Assembly: GCF_963678635.1 (NCBI RefSeq)
Contig: NC_087063.1
Span: forward strand, 23,134,701-23,198,700
Reading direction: 5' to 3'
DNA from: Symsagittifera roscoffensis
Lineage: Eukaryota > Xenacoelomorpha > Acoela > Convolutidae
DNA: 64,000 nt
Below, one piece after another: positions 25,070-36,809 of the stretch. The position numbers and the translations under genes were made by a program. How positions within the stretch are numbered: position 1 is the first letter of the stretch; each line of letters starts with the position of its first letter. The notes beneath the pieces are model-generated. The model was not told where the DNA came from, did not search any database, and saw nothing but the letters and a program-made list of their open reading frames with translations.

Positions 25070-26235
25070 GTAATCTGCACCCTTGTATATAAAAGATAGC
25101 GCTCCTGAGCAGCGCGAAGCTTGTTTTACTTCTTATATAGTTTAATGTTTCTGAATAGCTTTCATGCCTTTTTTCTAAATTTTTCGGCTATGCGCTGCAT
25201 TTTCCGCTTAGCTGCTGGTGTGGCACCACCAGTGCAGCCAAAAATGAGCGGGCAGAATCTGCTCTGTTTGACTCGAAGAACTCTGTTGGTATTTTGAGTT
25301 TTTTAGTGATTTGTGGTACTTATAGGGGTCTTTCAGTAATCACTAATCTTTGTGAAGTTTTTTCGTGCGGGTTGAAGACTTTGACAACAAAGAAGGTTCG
25401 GCTAAATCTTGAGCACCATATTCCAGTTGCTCTTACATCTAGCCGATCGTCTTCATCAGTTCTGAGTGAACCGTTGAAAAAAAGTCTCGCCTTGCAACGA
25501 CTGAAGTTTCAGCTCAATTTTAACATCATAGCAAACCTCGCTCATGAGGTTGGCAAAGGTATCTCTTATCTCTTAGACCTCCCATTTTCAGTGGCAAAGA
25601 AGCGACTTTTCTAAGTTGATGGTTTATTTTATCTTTACTAATTAAATTAAATTTGGAAAGAGATTCTCCTGCAGTATCTTCTCGAAGGCCTGCATGTTTT
25701 CTGTGGCATTGAGGGTAGTTCTAGCTAAGAAACGATGGTTTTTCTTCAACCTTTCTCGTGTAACAGGAGTACACGTTTTATGGCGATATTTTCACGATCT
25801 TGCCGTTTTTTCTAAAGTAATTTGTTATGTTTTTCTAAGTGACTTTCTACGAAAGTTTTATATAATCAGTCTCGGATCCCTTGACAGACCAAAAAACTCT
25901 TTTCATCATTTTGGTTTCTGTTTTTGAATATCGTTTATCGCCTTGTTGTATTTTTCATCTTTTACAATGAGCTGGCATTTCCATGTTTTTACATGACATC
26001 CAAAAGTTTTCCGTATTTGCTAATGTTGTCAAGAACTGTTCGCAGGCTGTTGAAATTCCACATTGCGTTCCCATTGTCAGCATACCTTTTTTTCATTTTC
26101 CGCGTCTATCAGTAATACTGCATTGGATTCTGTCATCTTGTATTGCTTCCTAAGCGTATGAATTGCATATTGGATGCCACATTTCTTGTCAAGGCATAGT
26201 TGGTAATTCGATCCGAGTACCATAAGCTGGCTTTT
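25070..26235 (-). pseudogene. PHD-RT retroelement, truncated, unit 4
   Basis: A unit-specific ~420-bp deletion at ~25575 fuses the C-terminal nuclease-like domain to the LPLKMGGL region. The motif C box reads YADN (26072-26083 region). The fragment ends at 26235, before the N-terminal RT block. Dead. Confidence 0.72.
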
Positions 26236-26236
26236 T

Positions 26237-26911
26237 GGATGGTCTCAAAACCAAATGACACAGGGACAGTTTTAAATTTGGGAGCTCCACTCCATCTTAT
26301 GAAGAACAAAATAGAAGGCGCAGTTCCTCAAATGTTTAGAAATTCCTCAACTTGGAGTAAGTGGATCGTGGATTGATAAAATTGTTTCAAAACCCATTGA
26401 GAGACTCATTAATGCAAAAACCGACAAGAGTCTTGGTAAAGACCTACATCAAGGAAGTATTAATAATACAGGCACAACACCCATGATGGTGGTGCAGTAC
26501 CGAGGTAATGAGAGCCTGATCTTTCCAAATAAGGTGCGGAACACAATCAAAGCATCATTTTTTTTCAGGAAGCTGAAAACCTGCCTTGAAGTCTTCTTTT
26601 TTTGCGTGAAATAAAATCAAACTTGGCTTACAAGATTTCATGTTGTGGATGTAACTTCACCTATTTGGCCAAACGTTTCGACATCTAACCACTAGAATTG
26701 ACGAACACCGAAAAGAGGACTCACCGGTAGAACAACATCTAGGTGAGGGCACGAAATGAGGGCACGAGCGCGGGAAGTCATGGGAGGTTATATACCAAGC
26801 TAACAACAACGTCGAGATACTGACACCAGAAGCACTTCACATCTGGAAAGAGAGACTGAGAAAAAACACGAGCGATGAGTTCAGGAGCAGGGAACTGACC
26901 CTGAAGTTATA
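26237..26911 (+). pseudogene. Penelope-like element, 3' fragment, unit 5
   Basis: C-terminal PLE segment, more diverged from the other units than they are from each other. It keeps the RIDEHRKEDSP-like block; the terminal stop codon is changed (TATATTTCC where the others have TATAGTTCC). Confidence 0.72.
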
Positions 26912-26974
26912 TTTCCGAAAACATATTTTTTTAATACAAAATTAAATAAGTTTCGAAATCTAAAAAATGACTAG

Positions 26975-28245
26975 CTTCGAAATTGGAAATGGGACAAAAC
27001 GAAAAATTGAACCTAATATTTTTGCATGTTCAGCAAACGAATTTTTTCACTCTAAGCTATATAGCATATTGCAATGGGTAAGATTTTTTGAAATTCCAGT
27101 TCAAAATTAGTTTTATTTCCTCAAGTTTGAAAAGAGCAACCCAATATTTGGATGCTGCCAGGGCTTCACCTGTTGTTGCGTTTTTGGCCTCCGTATATGA
27201 GTAATCAAATCATTTTATTTTACGTGATACGGGATTTTTTCGAGATTTTTCAAAAAAATATTGAAAACGTAATATTAAAAAAAAATTCACAAAGTTTGAA
27301 ACTCTCAACCTTGTAGTTGGGTGCTGCCAGGGTGCTCTCAGTGGTTGCAATTTTTGCCTCTAAAAATCACTTCTCATATCTTCCTAGTTTTCGAGGTATG
27401 ACGTGTTTTAAGGTTTCTTTTTAATTTTTCAGAAAATTTGAATGAAATTCTCAACCTTGTAGTTCGGCGCTGTGAAGGTACTCTCACGATTTTCATGTTG
27501 CAAGTTTTGCGTCCCAATGTGACTGCTCTAATGCTTTCGGTTTCTGCGATGTGACATTTGTAGTGTTTTTTTTTAATGATTTTTAAGAATTTAGATTTTA
27601 ATTTTTTTTTAGGTTTGTAATTGTATAGTGATCTGGGGCTTTATCAGAGGGGCTTTATCAGAGCACTCCTAAGAGCTGTAAACTTTTAGTTCTAATTTGA
27701 CTGCTTGAATCCTCCGCGTTTTCGAGGTTTAACGTTTTGATGGTTTTTTCAAAAGATTTTCAGATAACCTAAATTTAGTTTTGCGTAATTTGTGGTATTT
27801 CTAACCATGAATTTGGGGGCTATCAGAGTTTTCTCTGAGATTGCAAATCTTGCCTTTATTAATGAGTGCTAATTTTTTCGTAGTTTTCAAGATATGGTAC
27901 TATTCTTGGTTTTTTCAAAAAATAACAATCAGAAAAGTTCAATTTGAATCTTCTCGAAATTCGAAGTTCGTGACACTCTAGTTGGCTACTGCCAGTACCC
28001 TCAGAAGTTGCAAATCTTGCGTGCAAAAGCGATTGCTCAATATTTTCCAAAATGTGAGGTTTTTCTGTCCTTTTAAAAACTTTCATTAAATTTTGATTAA
28101 AAAAATCACAAAATTGTATAGTGTTTCAAATTAAAAAAAAACTTGACAAGCTTTTCAAAAAAATATAAAATTGCCAATCTGTAATTAGGTGCTGTCAGCG
28201 TACACTCAAAGTATGCAATTTTTATTTCCAATTTATACCGTTTTC
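26975..28245. repeat. Degenerate ~160-bp tandem repeat, unit 5
   Basis: Carries the motif copies but only one copy of the ~150-bp block (near 26975-27125). This probably represents the state before that block was duplicated in the ancestor of units 1-4. Confidence 0.72.
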
Positions 28246-28699
28246 GAAGCACCGGAGGTTTAATTCGAAGCGCCGCTAGCTTAGTTTATTTCGATGATAT
28301 AATAATAGAATGTATCAGAAAATTAAAAATGATGATTTATTTTTGATGTAATTTTGGCGCGAACATCAATTTTGGAAAATTCCGATTGCTTGAAATTTTA
28401 TGATTTTGTGGAGACATTGTCTTAGGTTATTTTTATGATCGATGATCGTTTTATTAAATTTTAAAACTTTTAAAATTGATGATGCACAAAAGAGACAAAT
28501 TAGAAAAAGGGCCTTCCTTCCGTTTAGGTACGGTTGTGCAAAAGCTGGATATGGCCCATACCAGCATTATATAAAAATATCAATAAACAATATTGCCGGA
28601 TTAAAATCAAGTCAGCTTTTAATGCCTTGTCATTTATTGTATTTACTTCAACCGCCCCTCCTTTATAATAGCACTTTTGTAATTGTCTATGAATTGCGT

Positions 28700-31696
28700 C
28701 TTACGCAATGATCTGCACCCTTGTATATAAAAGATAGTGCTCCTGAGCAGCGCGAAGCTTGTTTTAGTTCTTATATAGTTTAATGTTTCTGAATAGCTTT
28801 CATGCCTTTTTTCTAAATTTTTCAGCTATGTGCTGCATTTTCCGCTTATCTGCTGGTGTGGCACCACCAGTGCAGCCAAAATTGAGCGGGCAGAAGCTGC
28901 TCTGTTTGACTCGAAGAACTCTGTTGGTATTTTGAGTTTTTCAGTGATTCGTGGTACTTATAGGGGTCTTTCAGTAATCACTAATCTTCGTGAAGTTTTT
29001 TCGTGCGGGTTGAAGACTTTGACAACAAAAAAGGTTCGGCTAAATCTTGAGCCCCATAATCCATTTGCTCTTACATCTAGCCGATCGTCTTCATCAGTTC
29101 TGAGTGAACTATTGACAAAAGTCTCGCCTTGCAACGACTGAAGTTTCAGCTCGATTTTAACATCATAGCAAACCTCGCTCATGAGGTTGGCAAAGGTATC
29201 TCTTATTTCGTCATGCCTCATGTGGGTGTATCCACCCTTCGCTCAACGAAGGGCGTTGGTAAGGTCGAAGGATTGACTACATGCACATGTAAGTGGAAAT
29301 TTATTTGGTTCCCTCCATGTCTGAGATTAATTCCATACCGGATTTTGGATTTTTTTTGAGGTTGAAGTTATATCTGCTTTGTGGCAGTGCGTTTAACCAG
29401 TTTGAGGATTTTTTTTGGAGGCTAGCTCAAGTGCGTGTTTTTCACTGCCACTCAAGTTGTTTAAAAACTTAGTTCTCTTCTGGTTTGTTCTTTCAGTTTT
29501 AAATTTTTCTAGCTATAAAATTTTTCTCAGATATAGCTGTTAATGGGTCGTATGTGTCTAAGACAGACGAAGTTTTAATTGACCATTCTAAAACAATCTC
29601 ATAGTCAGATTGTAGCTTGATATTTAGACCTCCCATTTTCAGTGGCAAAGAAGCGATTTTTCTAAGTTGATGGTTTATTTTGTCTTTACTAATTAAATTT
29701 GGAAAGAGATTCTCCTGCAGTATCTTCTCGAAGGCCTTCATGTTTTCTGTGGCATTGGGGGTAGTTCTAGCTAAGAAACGATGGTTTTTCTTGTACCTTT
29801 CTCGTGTAACAGGAGTACACGTTTTTTGGCGATGTTTTCACGATCTTGCCGTTTTTCCTAAAGTAATTTGTTATGTTTTTCTAAGTAATTTTCTCCTAAA
29901 AAATTTTATATTCAGTCTCGGATCCCTTGACAGACCAAAAAAACTCTTTTCATCATTTTGGTTTCTGTTTTTGAATATCGTTTATCGCCTTATTGTATTT
30001 TTCATCTTTTACAATGAGCTGGAATTTTGATGTCTTTACAAGATATCCAAAAGTTTTCCGTATTTGCTAATGTTGTCAAGAACTGTTCGCAGGCTGTTGA
30101 AATTCCACACTGCGTTCCCATTGTCTGCATACCCTTTTTGAGTTAAGCTGTTATCTTTGACTAGTTTTATTAAAGGTAAAGTGGCTACCCCGTACATCGC
30201 CATTGCTAATGGGTTTACTTGTGTGGTTCCTTCTCTAGATTTCCTTTTGTGTTCCTTCTCTAAAAATTTTTATTTACAAAGATTTTGGATGGATTAGTGT
30301 ATGAGTTCTGTATAGCGGATATTGTGGACGGGCATATATTTGCAAAGTTTTTCAAAGCCAGCTTCCGGTTTGGGGAGTTAAGTGTATTTTCCGCGTCTAT
30401 CAGTTGGATTCGTCTATACTGCATTGGATTCTGTTATCTTGTATTGCTTTCTAAGCGTATGAATTGCATATTCGATGCCACATTTTTTGTCAAGGCATAA
30501 TTGGTAATTCAATCCGAGTACCATAAACTAGCTTTTTTTAAGCACTTTATGATCGTCCTAACTATTATATGCGGATAACTTTGCCTATGGTAATTGGCCG
30601 AACTACTGGGTTTTTATCAACTGTAATTAGTGGACATACATTATATGGTTCAAGAAGCTCAGGACTTAGTATTTCTGTCGATATTTTTTGTGCAATTTTG
30701 GCCAGTGTCTTTGATATTCCAACTGACTGTTGACCAATGTGCGTTAGTATGCGTTTCCACTCATTTGCAATCAAGCCTGAGGGTCCATGAGAGTCATGTG
30801 TTGCCACGGCAGCCTTCCTAAATTTCCGGGCGTTTATTTGGTCGACTGTGAATGCGTGGAAAGGGATTATATCTTCGGAGCAAGATTTTATGTAGTATTT
30901 GTTTATTGGCTCCGCAGGAGGGTGTTTCTCAGTGAAGATTTGCTCAACAGTTTGAAGCTTGACGGTTTCCTTGAGTGAGAGAACAAACTGGGACGTATCC
31001 GTTAATTTTGCTTAAGCACTCGATATTTTGCAGTGCTCATTAATTATTTAAATTGCTGTGCTTCAGTTTCTACTTCCTTTTCTTACTCTTTATCAAGCGC
31101 TTTTGCAGCGTTTTCCTTTGCTAAAAAGCTCGTCCAGCTCGCCATTCCTTAAGCCTTCTTGCTACAGTTTTGGAGTTCGATCAATCACTCTCCGATTTGG
31201 TTTTGAATAGCATGATGTGAGGCAATATCATTGTTGCGTGCATTGCGTATGTGTTGTTTTCTGTTTCGATTATTGAGTTGAGGATTCTTTTTAGGGTTTT
31301 TACAAAATTAAGCTCAGTTTTGTTTTTTGCGAGGATCGTGAAGACTAGTTTCCAGTGCACTACTTAACTGTAGATTGTTCTGATTTTATCTTTTAGTTCA
31401 GGTGTGCTGTTTGACCAGGGGTCGGGTGTGACTATCACAGCTTCGTTGCTGTTTGCAATTGCAGCATTTTGATCGTTGCTCGAGGCGGCCTGTTGAGTTG
31501 GACTTGGAGGGACTTGGATGTCAATTGTAGTGTTGTCTGTAATCAGGGAGTTGTAGCAAATGAAATTGTCATCGGGTTCGCTGCCCAGGTTGGGGCCGCT
31601 GCATTTAACATGCATGATGGCTGCGCATGTCTTGCACCAAATTCCACCTTCGCGTAGATGGTTGTTACGTATGATACAATGTGTTTGGTCGGGCAT
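28700..31696 (-). pseudogene. PHD-RT-nuclease retroelement ORF2, most complete array copy
   Basis: Right to left: ATG at 31696 starts MPDQTHCIIRNNHLREGG, with WCKTC ... MHVKCSG, a PHD-like finger. A P/Q/N-rich linker follows, then the RT N-terminal block (HGPSGLIANEW, 30807-30565 and upstream), motif A LIDAEN (about 30385-30405), and YADN at ~30120 in place of YADD. Next come LPLKMGGLNIKL (29741-29499), CACSQSFDL ... LRCAKGGYTHMRHDE (a CCHC-like zinc finger with one ligand changed) and RLDVRANGLWG ... FFVVKVFNPH (29221-28958). The finger plus RLD...VKVFNP order matches the C-terminal endonuclease of R2-like early-branching non-LTR elements. Stops, frameshifts and the catalytic Asp-to-Asn change make it dead. 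The exact clade is uncertain. Confidence 0.8.
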
Positions 31697-31824
31697 TATA
31701 TGAGGAGGAACAGATTCTTCAGATTACCAAGAGAATTTAGAAATAATTCTAAAATTTTGAAAGAATTGATTGCCAAAGAACGAGAAGTGGTTGCGGTCTC
31801 GACAGAATAATTGGGGAGTTAGAT

Positions 31825-32160
31825 TTAAGTTAAGATTGGGCGTGTGTGTGGATGAACAGAATTATTAATTAATTTTAACAAAATATAGTTATGAATGTAG
31901 ACTTTGCGATTAACATCATTGTTAACGGAGCATTGACTTGTTTTAGGGATGATTAGGGTTTTGGGCTGAAACTTGTTCGTAATTAGAATGACTAAGTTTT
32001 TCCACTTAAGTTCAACTTCTCTTGGATCCAGTCTAATATCATTAAACACGGCAATAAAGGTAACTGTACTGAAGCGCTTTGATCTGTATTGTATTTTGTT
32101 AAAACTCTTTCTCACTGATCTTGGAGTGTGCCACCGCGTAAGAGTGAATTGTAGTTTTTA
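31825..32160 (-). pseudogene. Upstream ORF1 of the PHD-RT element (SGNH-like remnant)
   Basis: The 32115-31825 stretch reads FSTVTFIAVFNDIRLD ... KFQPKTLIIPKTS and aligns with the ORF upstream of the + strand copy (VTIVAGFNN ... KFNPNVLIIPKTI). Conservation between two diverged copies, both just upstream of the PHD-RT ORF, indicates a true second ORF of the element. The (G)xND-like step fits block III of SGNH/GDSL hydrolases. Broken upstream by stops. Confidence 0.5.
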
Positions 32161-32394
32161 AGTAGATCTGACTTGATATATTATGTCCTTTATATGCCAA
32201 TTACAAGCTTCTGTGAAAAGTCAAAAAAGCGCCTTGCCTGAAATCGGGGCATCCACCTGAAACACAGACAGCGAAGGCAACGATGAAGCTTTTAAGTAAA
32301 ACCTCATCTGATTTCTTACTGTTGGTTTCAGTTTCGACGACAATCATCAAATCTTCTGTCCATTTATTGCAACTGGCACAATTTTTCACAATCT

Positions 32395-32497
32395 CATATC
32401 TTTCCAGCTAGCTCGAAATGCTATGTTTTCGATGTTTTGCTAATGGTGCGAAGCTCTGCTTCAACTTTGCGTTCAAAACACAAGTTTTCAAGACAAC
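32395..32497. repeat. Left direct repeat flanking the + strand PHD-RT element
   Basis: From CATATCTTTCCAGCTAGCTCG through a GCGAAGC-TCT-GCTTC hairpin (32448-32464) to TTTCAAGACAAC. The same block recurs at 36535-36693, with an extra ~55 bp inside. It is related to the dispersed hairpin repeat at 43640, 50690, 51020 and 52325. Confidence 0.75.
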
Positions 32498-32792
32498 TTA
32501 GCCTAATTGTTGTGATAAGCTTAATAAATAGTTTCATGTGATATGATACGCTCATAATGGTACGCTTGTAAGAAGAAGGCCCGGTACGGGATTTTAGAGA
32601 CAAGCTCGTCAAGCAGCGATACTCCCCCTCTACTCGGAGATCTCCGCCGGAACCTCCACCCGTAAAAATTAAGTTGTAATCGCTTTCATGTTTCTTTTGT
32701 TATTTTTTTTTAAAAATTATTTCTCAACAATCCATTTTACAATCTCTTCTTTCTCTTGTTTTGCCTCTTTGTACCCTGATAAGTGAGGTTCC

Positions 32793-33240
32793 ATGCCAAA
32801 GTACAGGCCGAAGTGGCTACCCAAGTGGAACAGGAAACTTGTAGGAGGAATCTCAAAGACCAAGTACTGCAGCCCCAAAGATGTCGGAGCCACGGTTTAC
32901 TCGTACAGAGGTGCAAAGCTAGCTGACCTTGCCGCTACTGTCTCGCGCTACTCCTCGCAGAAACTGAACTGTGTTACTATAGTAGCTGGATTTATAATAA
33001 CTCATCTACGGTTTCAGACTTTGCTAATGATTGGAGATTTTTAATAAATTTGACAATTCATAAGTTTAACCCAAATGTGCTAATTATCCCCAAAACCATC
33101 CTTTCGGCAAAATATCACTTCACAACTAGAAAACTTGGTGCTCTAAATAACTCTGTTTTGCCTTATTAATACATTTTACCACTCAAGAATCCGAATTATT
33201 TCCCCCAATCTAAACGTTAATTTTAGTGCTAATATGTTCC
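32793..33240 (+). pseudogene. ORF1 of PHD-RT element, SGNH/GDSL-hydrolase-like remnant
   Basis: ATG at 32793 opens an 83-residue frame: KLVGGISKTKYC (cf. the GDS block I of SGNH hydrolases), ATVYSYRGAKLADLAATV (cf. the Gly of block II), then CVTIVAGF. A frameshift near 32995 continues as FNNN ... FANDWRFLINLT ... NPNVLIIPKTI, in the position of block III (GxND). SGNH-like esterase ORFs are known upstream of the RT in CR1-type LINEs. Finding one before a PHD-RT ORF is less expected. The catalytic Ser context is altered (GGIS instead of GDS), and there is no intact C-terminal His block, so this is a degenerate copy. Assignment is by motif only. Confidence 0.5.
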
Positions 33241-33352
33241 GTAAAGGTTGGTATTCATTTTTCTTTTTATGCTAGAAAAAATCTTCAATTTATTGGTCAC
33301 TCAGCTAACTTGTAAATATTCATCATAAATTTAGCCTCCTCGCTGCCAAATT

Positions 33353-36345
33353 ATGGCCGATCAAACGCACTGCCATATCTGCAAACGCAACCTCCAAAAA
33401 GGAGGCGTATGGTGTGTCATTTGCAAAGCTTACATCCATGAATCATGTAGCGGGGAGTCATCTACAGAGCAGCAAATTTTATTACGATGGGTTTTCCTGC
33501 ATAAAACGCACTTCGAAAACTTTGCAAAAGAGCCCAACTCCAACAACAGACCAACAAGCACAGCCCCCATCACAACTCAAAAATCAACAAGCACAGACCC
33601 CATCACAACTCAAAAAGAAACATCACCATCAACAACCTAACAAACGTACTGCCCAACGCAACACAATCTTATCCATCGCCCCCAGCAATCACTACAGCCC
33701 CCTTCGACCCCTGGAAACTTATCGACTAAGAACTTGAACTTAAAATAAACGACATATATAAAAATGTCGTTAACTGGAAATCGCGCTTCATAATTCTGAG
33801 CAAGAACAAGGCCGGTTTCTAATTCAAAGAATTACTGAACCAGCAGCTGTTGTCATTAGTAGAAGAAACACCAAGTTCTAACGTCGCAATGAAAGCAGCA
33901 ATGATTCTCCCACATCTGCTGCTCCCAAAACTAAATCAGAAACAAACGGATCAAATTCTAAAACACTAAACCGCCGCATAATTTAGACGAAGGCCTATTA
34001 GACGAACTTTCCACTGAAGCGAACGCACTCCAAATTAGACATCTAAAACAGAAAAAGTCTGAAGTAAACGAAAAAAATAAGCAAATCAATAAACTAATGA
34101 GTACAGGCAAAACATCTGCCGCCAATGGCTGCCTTTCAGACAAGAAAACAAAAGAAAACTTCCCCTAAATGAAATCATTGAAAGAAAAACATCCTCAGGC
34201 CAAAAAAAGAACACTAACAATATAACTGAAGTACGTGAAAACAAAATGCCATACCACACCTCTATATTCGAACAAATAAACGCCAAGACAGTACGAAAAT
34301 TACCCTAAAAACGCACGGAAGTCACGGTCCCTCAGTTCTAGATGCGTGCGAATGGAGAAGGATATTAACTCACTTCAACCAGACATCCATTGAGCTTTGC
34401 AAAACAATTGCTAAACTATCCTATACAATAGCAACTAAAGTTCTACCCCAAGAAAACCTAAAGAAGGCTGATACCTCTGGACAAAAATCCATTGGCCCAT
34501 TGGTATAGGCGAAGTTCTGAGAAGAATAATTGGCAAAACAATCACCCAATGTATCAAATCAGACCTTAGTAATCTCGGAAAAAAATTCCAACTCTGCTTA
34601 GGCCAGAAGTGTGGAATCGAATATGCTATCCACAGGTTGAGGAACGAGTTTGAGAAACCGGAAACGGACGCCACACTACTTATTGATGCAGAAAATGCCT
34701 TCAACTTGCTCAAAAGGGAACTTGCTCTAAAAAACGTAGAATCCTTTGTCCGGCGCTGGCCAACTCATATAAACATCCCACAAATCAATATGTCAATAAC
34801 ACGATTTTGACATCTACGAAAGGCACAACGCAAGTTGATCCCTTCGCAATGGCTATGTACGGAATTGGGATAATCCCACTGATTGAGCTCCTGTGAAAAC
34901 CAAATGTCACCCAAAATGGCACGCAGATGATGGAAGCGCTGCAGGTGATCTTAGGAGTCTCCGCGCAATACTGGACAACCTGGATGTCCAACGAAAGGCT
35001 TTCGAAAACAATGTGAAGCCTTATAAGTGTCAACTCATGGTAAAAGAAAACCGTCTCGACAGCGCCATAAAAATTCGAAGGCACAAACTTAACAATGGTA
35101 GACGGTTTTAGAGTCTTTGGATCGGTTATAGGAACACCATCAGCATGCGATAAGTACTTGCGAAGCGAAATTGAGAAGACAGCTACCCTAACTGAAAAGC
35201 TTTCCAAAATAGCTAAAAAATCACCGCAAAATGCGAACTCCTGCTACACAAACTAAGATTAAAATGAGGTAAACTTTCTAACCAGAACAACTCCGGAAGC
35301 ATTTAAAAAAATTGATGAATTTGAGAAAAATGTAAGCTATCAGCTACTTCCTAGTATTACTTGTAAAAACCATATAACCGATGAATAACGCACCCTTTTT
35401 GCACTACCACTAAAAATGGGAGGATTAGACCTCCTCAGTAACACGGACTTTTCCAGAAATTATGAGTTGTCACAAGCCATTTGTGATCCGTCAGAAAACA
35501 GTGATCCAGAAATAGCTGAAACGGAACAAACTCTGAAACATCAAAACTGAGAGACAGAACATCACACTCTCAAAAAAGGCTAAAATTATCGAAAATTGCT
35601 CATCAGAAAATAACAGACAATAAATCTGGCGTCACGGAAAGGAGCATCGAATTGGCTAAGCGTGCAATCCTTAAAAAGATACAAAGTTTTCCCTCAACAA
35701 ATCAGAGTTTAAAGATGGATTATATCTGAGATATGGATGGGAACCACCAAACACCTCACAAACATGCCCATCTGGACAATCGCTCAAACTGACCCACTCT
35801 CTACACTGTCCCAAAGGTGGATACACTCACCTAAGACAATGAAATTCGCGATACCTTTGCGACACTCCTGGACGAAGTTTGCCATGATGTTGAAATAGAG
35901 CCGAAACTTCAATTGTTGGAAGGCGAAAGCTTTCACAACTAAACAACCACTACTGAAGAAGAAGCTCGACCCGACATCAAGGAAAATGAACTCTGGGGAG
36001 GCCGATTCGGTCGAATTTTTTTCGGTGTAAAAACTTTCAACCCCCATGCTAAATCCTGCCCCAAAACTATATCTGACGCCTACAAATATCATGAGAGTGT
36101 CAAAACATTAAAATACCAACTAAGAATTCTGGACGTGGAGCACAGCAGCTTTGTTCCACTAATTTTTTGCGTGTACCGTAGGAGCAGCAACAGGCTCTAC
36201 AAAAACCATCCAGAAACTAGCTGAGAGACTAAGCGAGCAACGGAACGAATAGTTTTCGGACAGAATAAACTTTATAATAACAAAAATAAGTTTTGCACTT
36301 CTGAGGAGTGCAATCCTCTGCCCTAGGGGGTGCAAAAATCTTTAA
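33353..36345 (+). pseudogene. PHD-RT-nuclease retroelement ORF2, + strand copy
   Basis: ATG at 33353: MADQTHCHICKRNLQKGG, WCVICK...HESCSG (PHD-like finger). A T/P/Q-rich linker follows, with an internal 33-bp duplication at 33555-33620. RT domain in several frames: HGPSVLDACEWRRIL (about 34323), GIGEVLRRIIGKT ... CGIEYAIHRLR ... LLIDAENAF (motif A, about 34675-34700), GTTQVDPFAMAMYGIG (motif B, QGDP to QVDP), and HADDGSAAG (motif C, near 34925, Tyr to His but both Asp kept). LPLKMGGLDLL (35406 on) leads to a Cys/His region with THSLHCPKGGYTH and a C-terminal ELWGGRFGRIFFGVKTFNPHA block. The last block, LAERLSEQRNE ... ISFALLRSAILCP, ends near 36330. At least six frame changes or stops. It is outside the array and diverged from it, so it inserted independently. 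Confidence 0.8.
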
Positions 36346-36534
36346 AAAATACAATACAACATAGACAATTCTATTTGTGCTATAATCGAGGAGTGTAGAT
36401 TTTAATTGACAATTCTCTTGATGCATTGATATCGACTTGATTTATTCATAAAATTTTGCCGATATATTTATATAGCGTTGGTACGACCCTATCCAACCTG
36501 TGCACGTACCGTCGCATGACGGAAGGGCCCATCC

Positions 36535-36693
36535 CATATCTTTCCAGCTAGCTCGACATGCTATCTTTGCGATATTTTGCTAATGGTGCGAAGCTCTGCT
36601 TTACCCTTGCGTTCAAAGGGGTAATCAGAAGGTCAAAAGTATCATAGTAACCGAGGTTACAGCTAGGTTCAAAACACAAAATTTCAAGACAAC
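36535..36693. repeat. Right direct repeat flanking the + strand PHD-RT element
   Basis: Matches 32395-32497 from CATATCTTTCCAGCTAGCTCG to TTTCAAGACAAC, with the hairpin at 36588-36604 and an inserted ~55-bp segment bounded by TTCAAA on both sides. It lies 115 bp upstream of the first TSPO start codon. Confidence 0.75.
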
Positions 36694-36809
36694 AATTATG
36701 TACTCGTTTTTCTACATTTGTTTTTTGAAAATCTATGTTTTTGAGGTAGTATTGCCTTTTTAATCTTTATCCATAGATATTCATCATTCTATATGATTTT
36801 ATAGAAACG

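Larger units (their letters stand above)
22443..26236. repeat. Composite repeat module, array unit 4
   Basis: About 3.8 kb with the same order as unit 3. Its right junction differs: the RT fragment ends at AAGCTGGCTTTTT and joins GGATGGTCTCAAAA of the next PLE, a different breakpoint from the other units. Confidence 0.8.
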
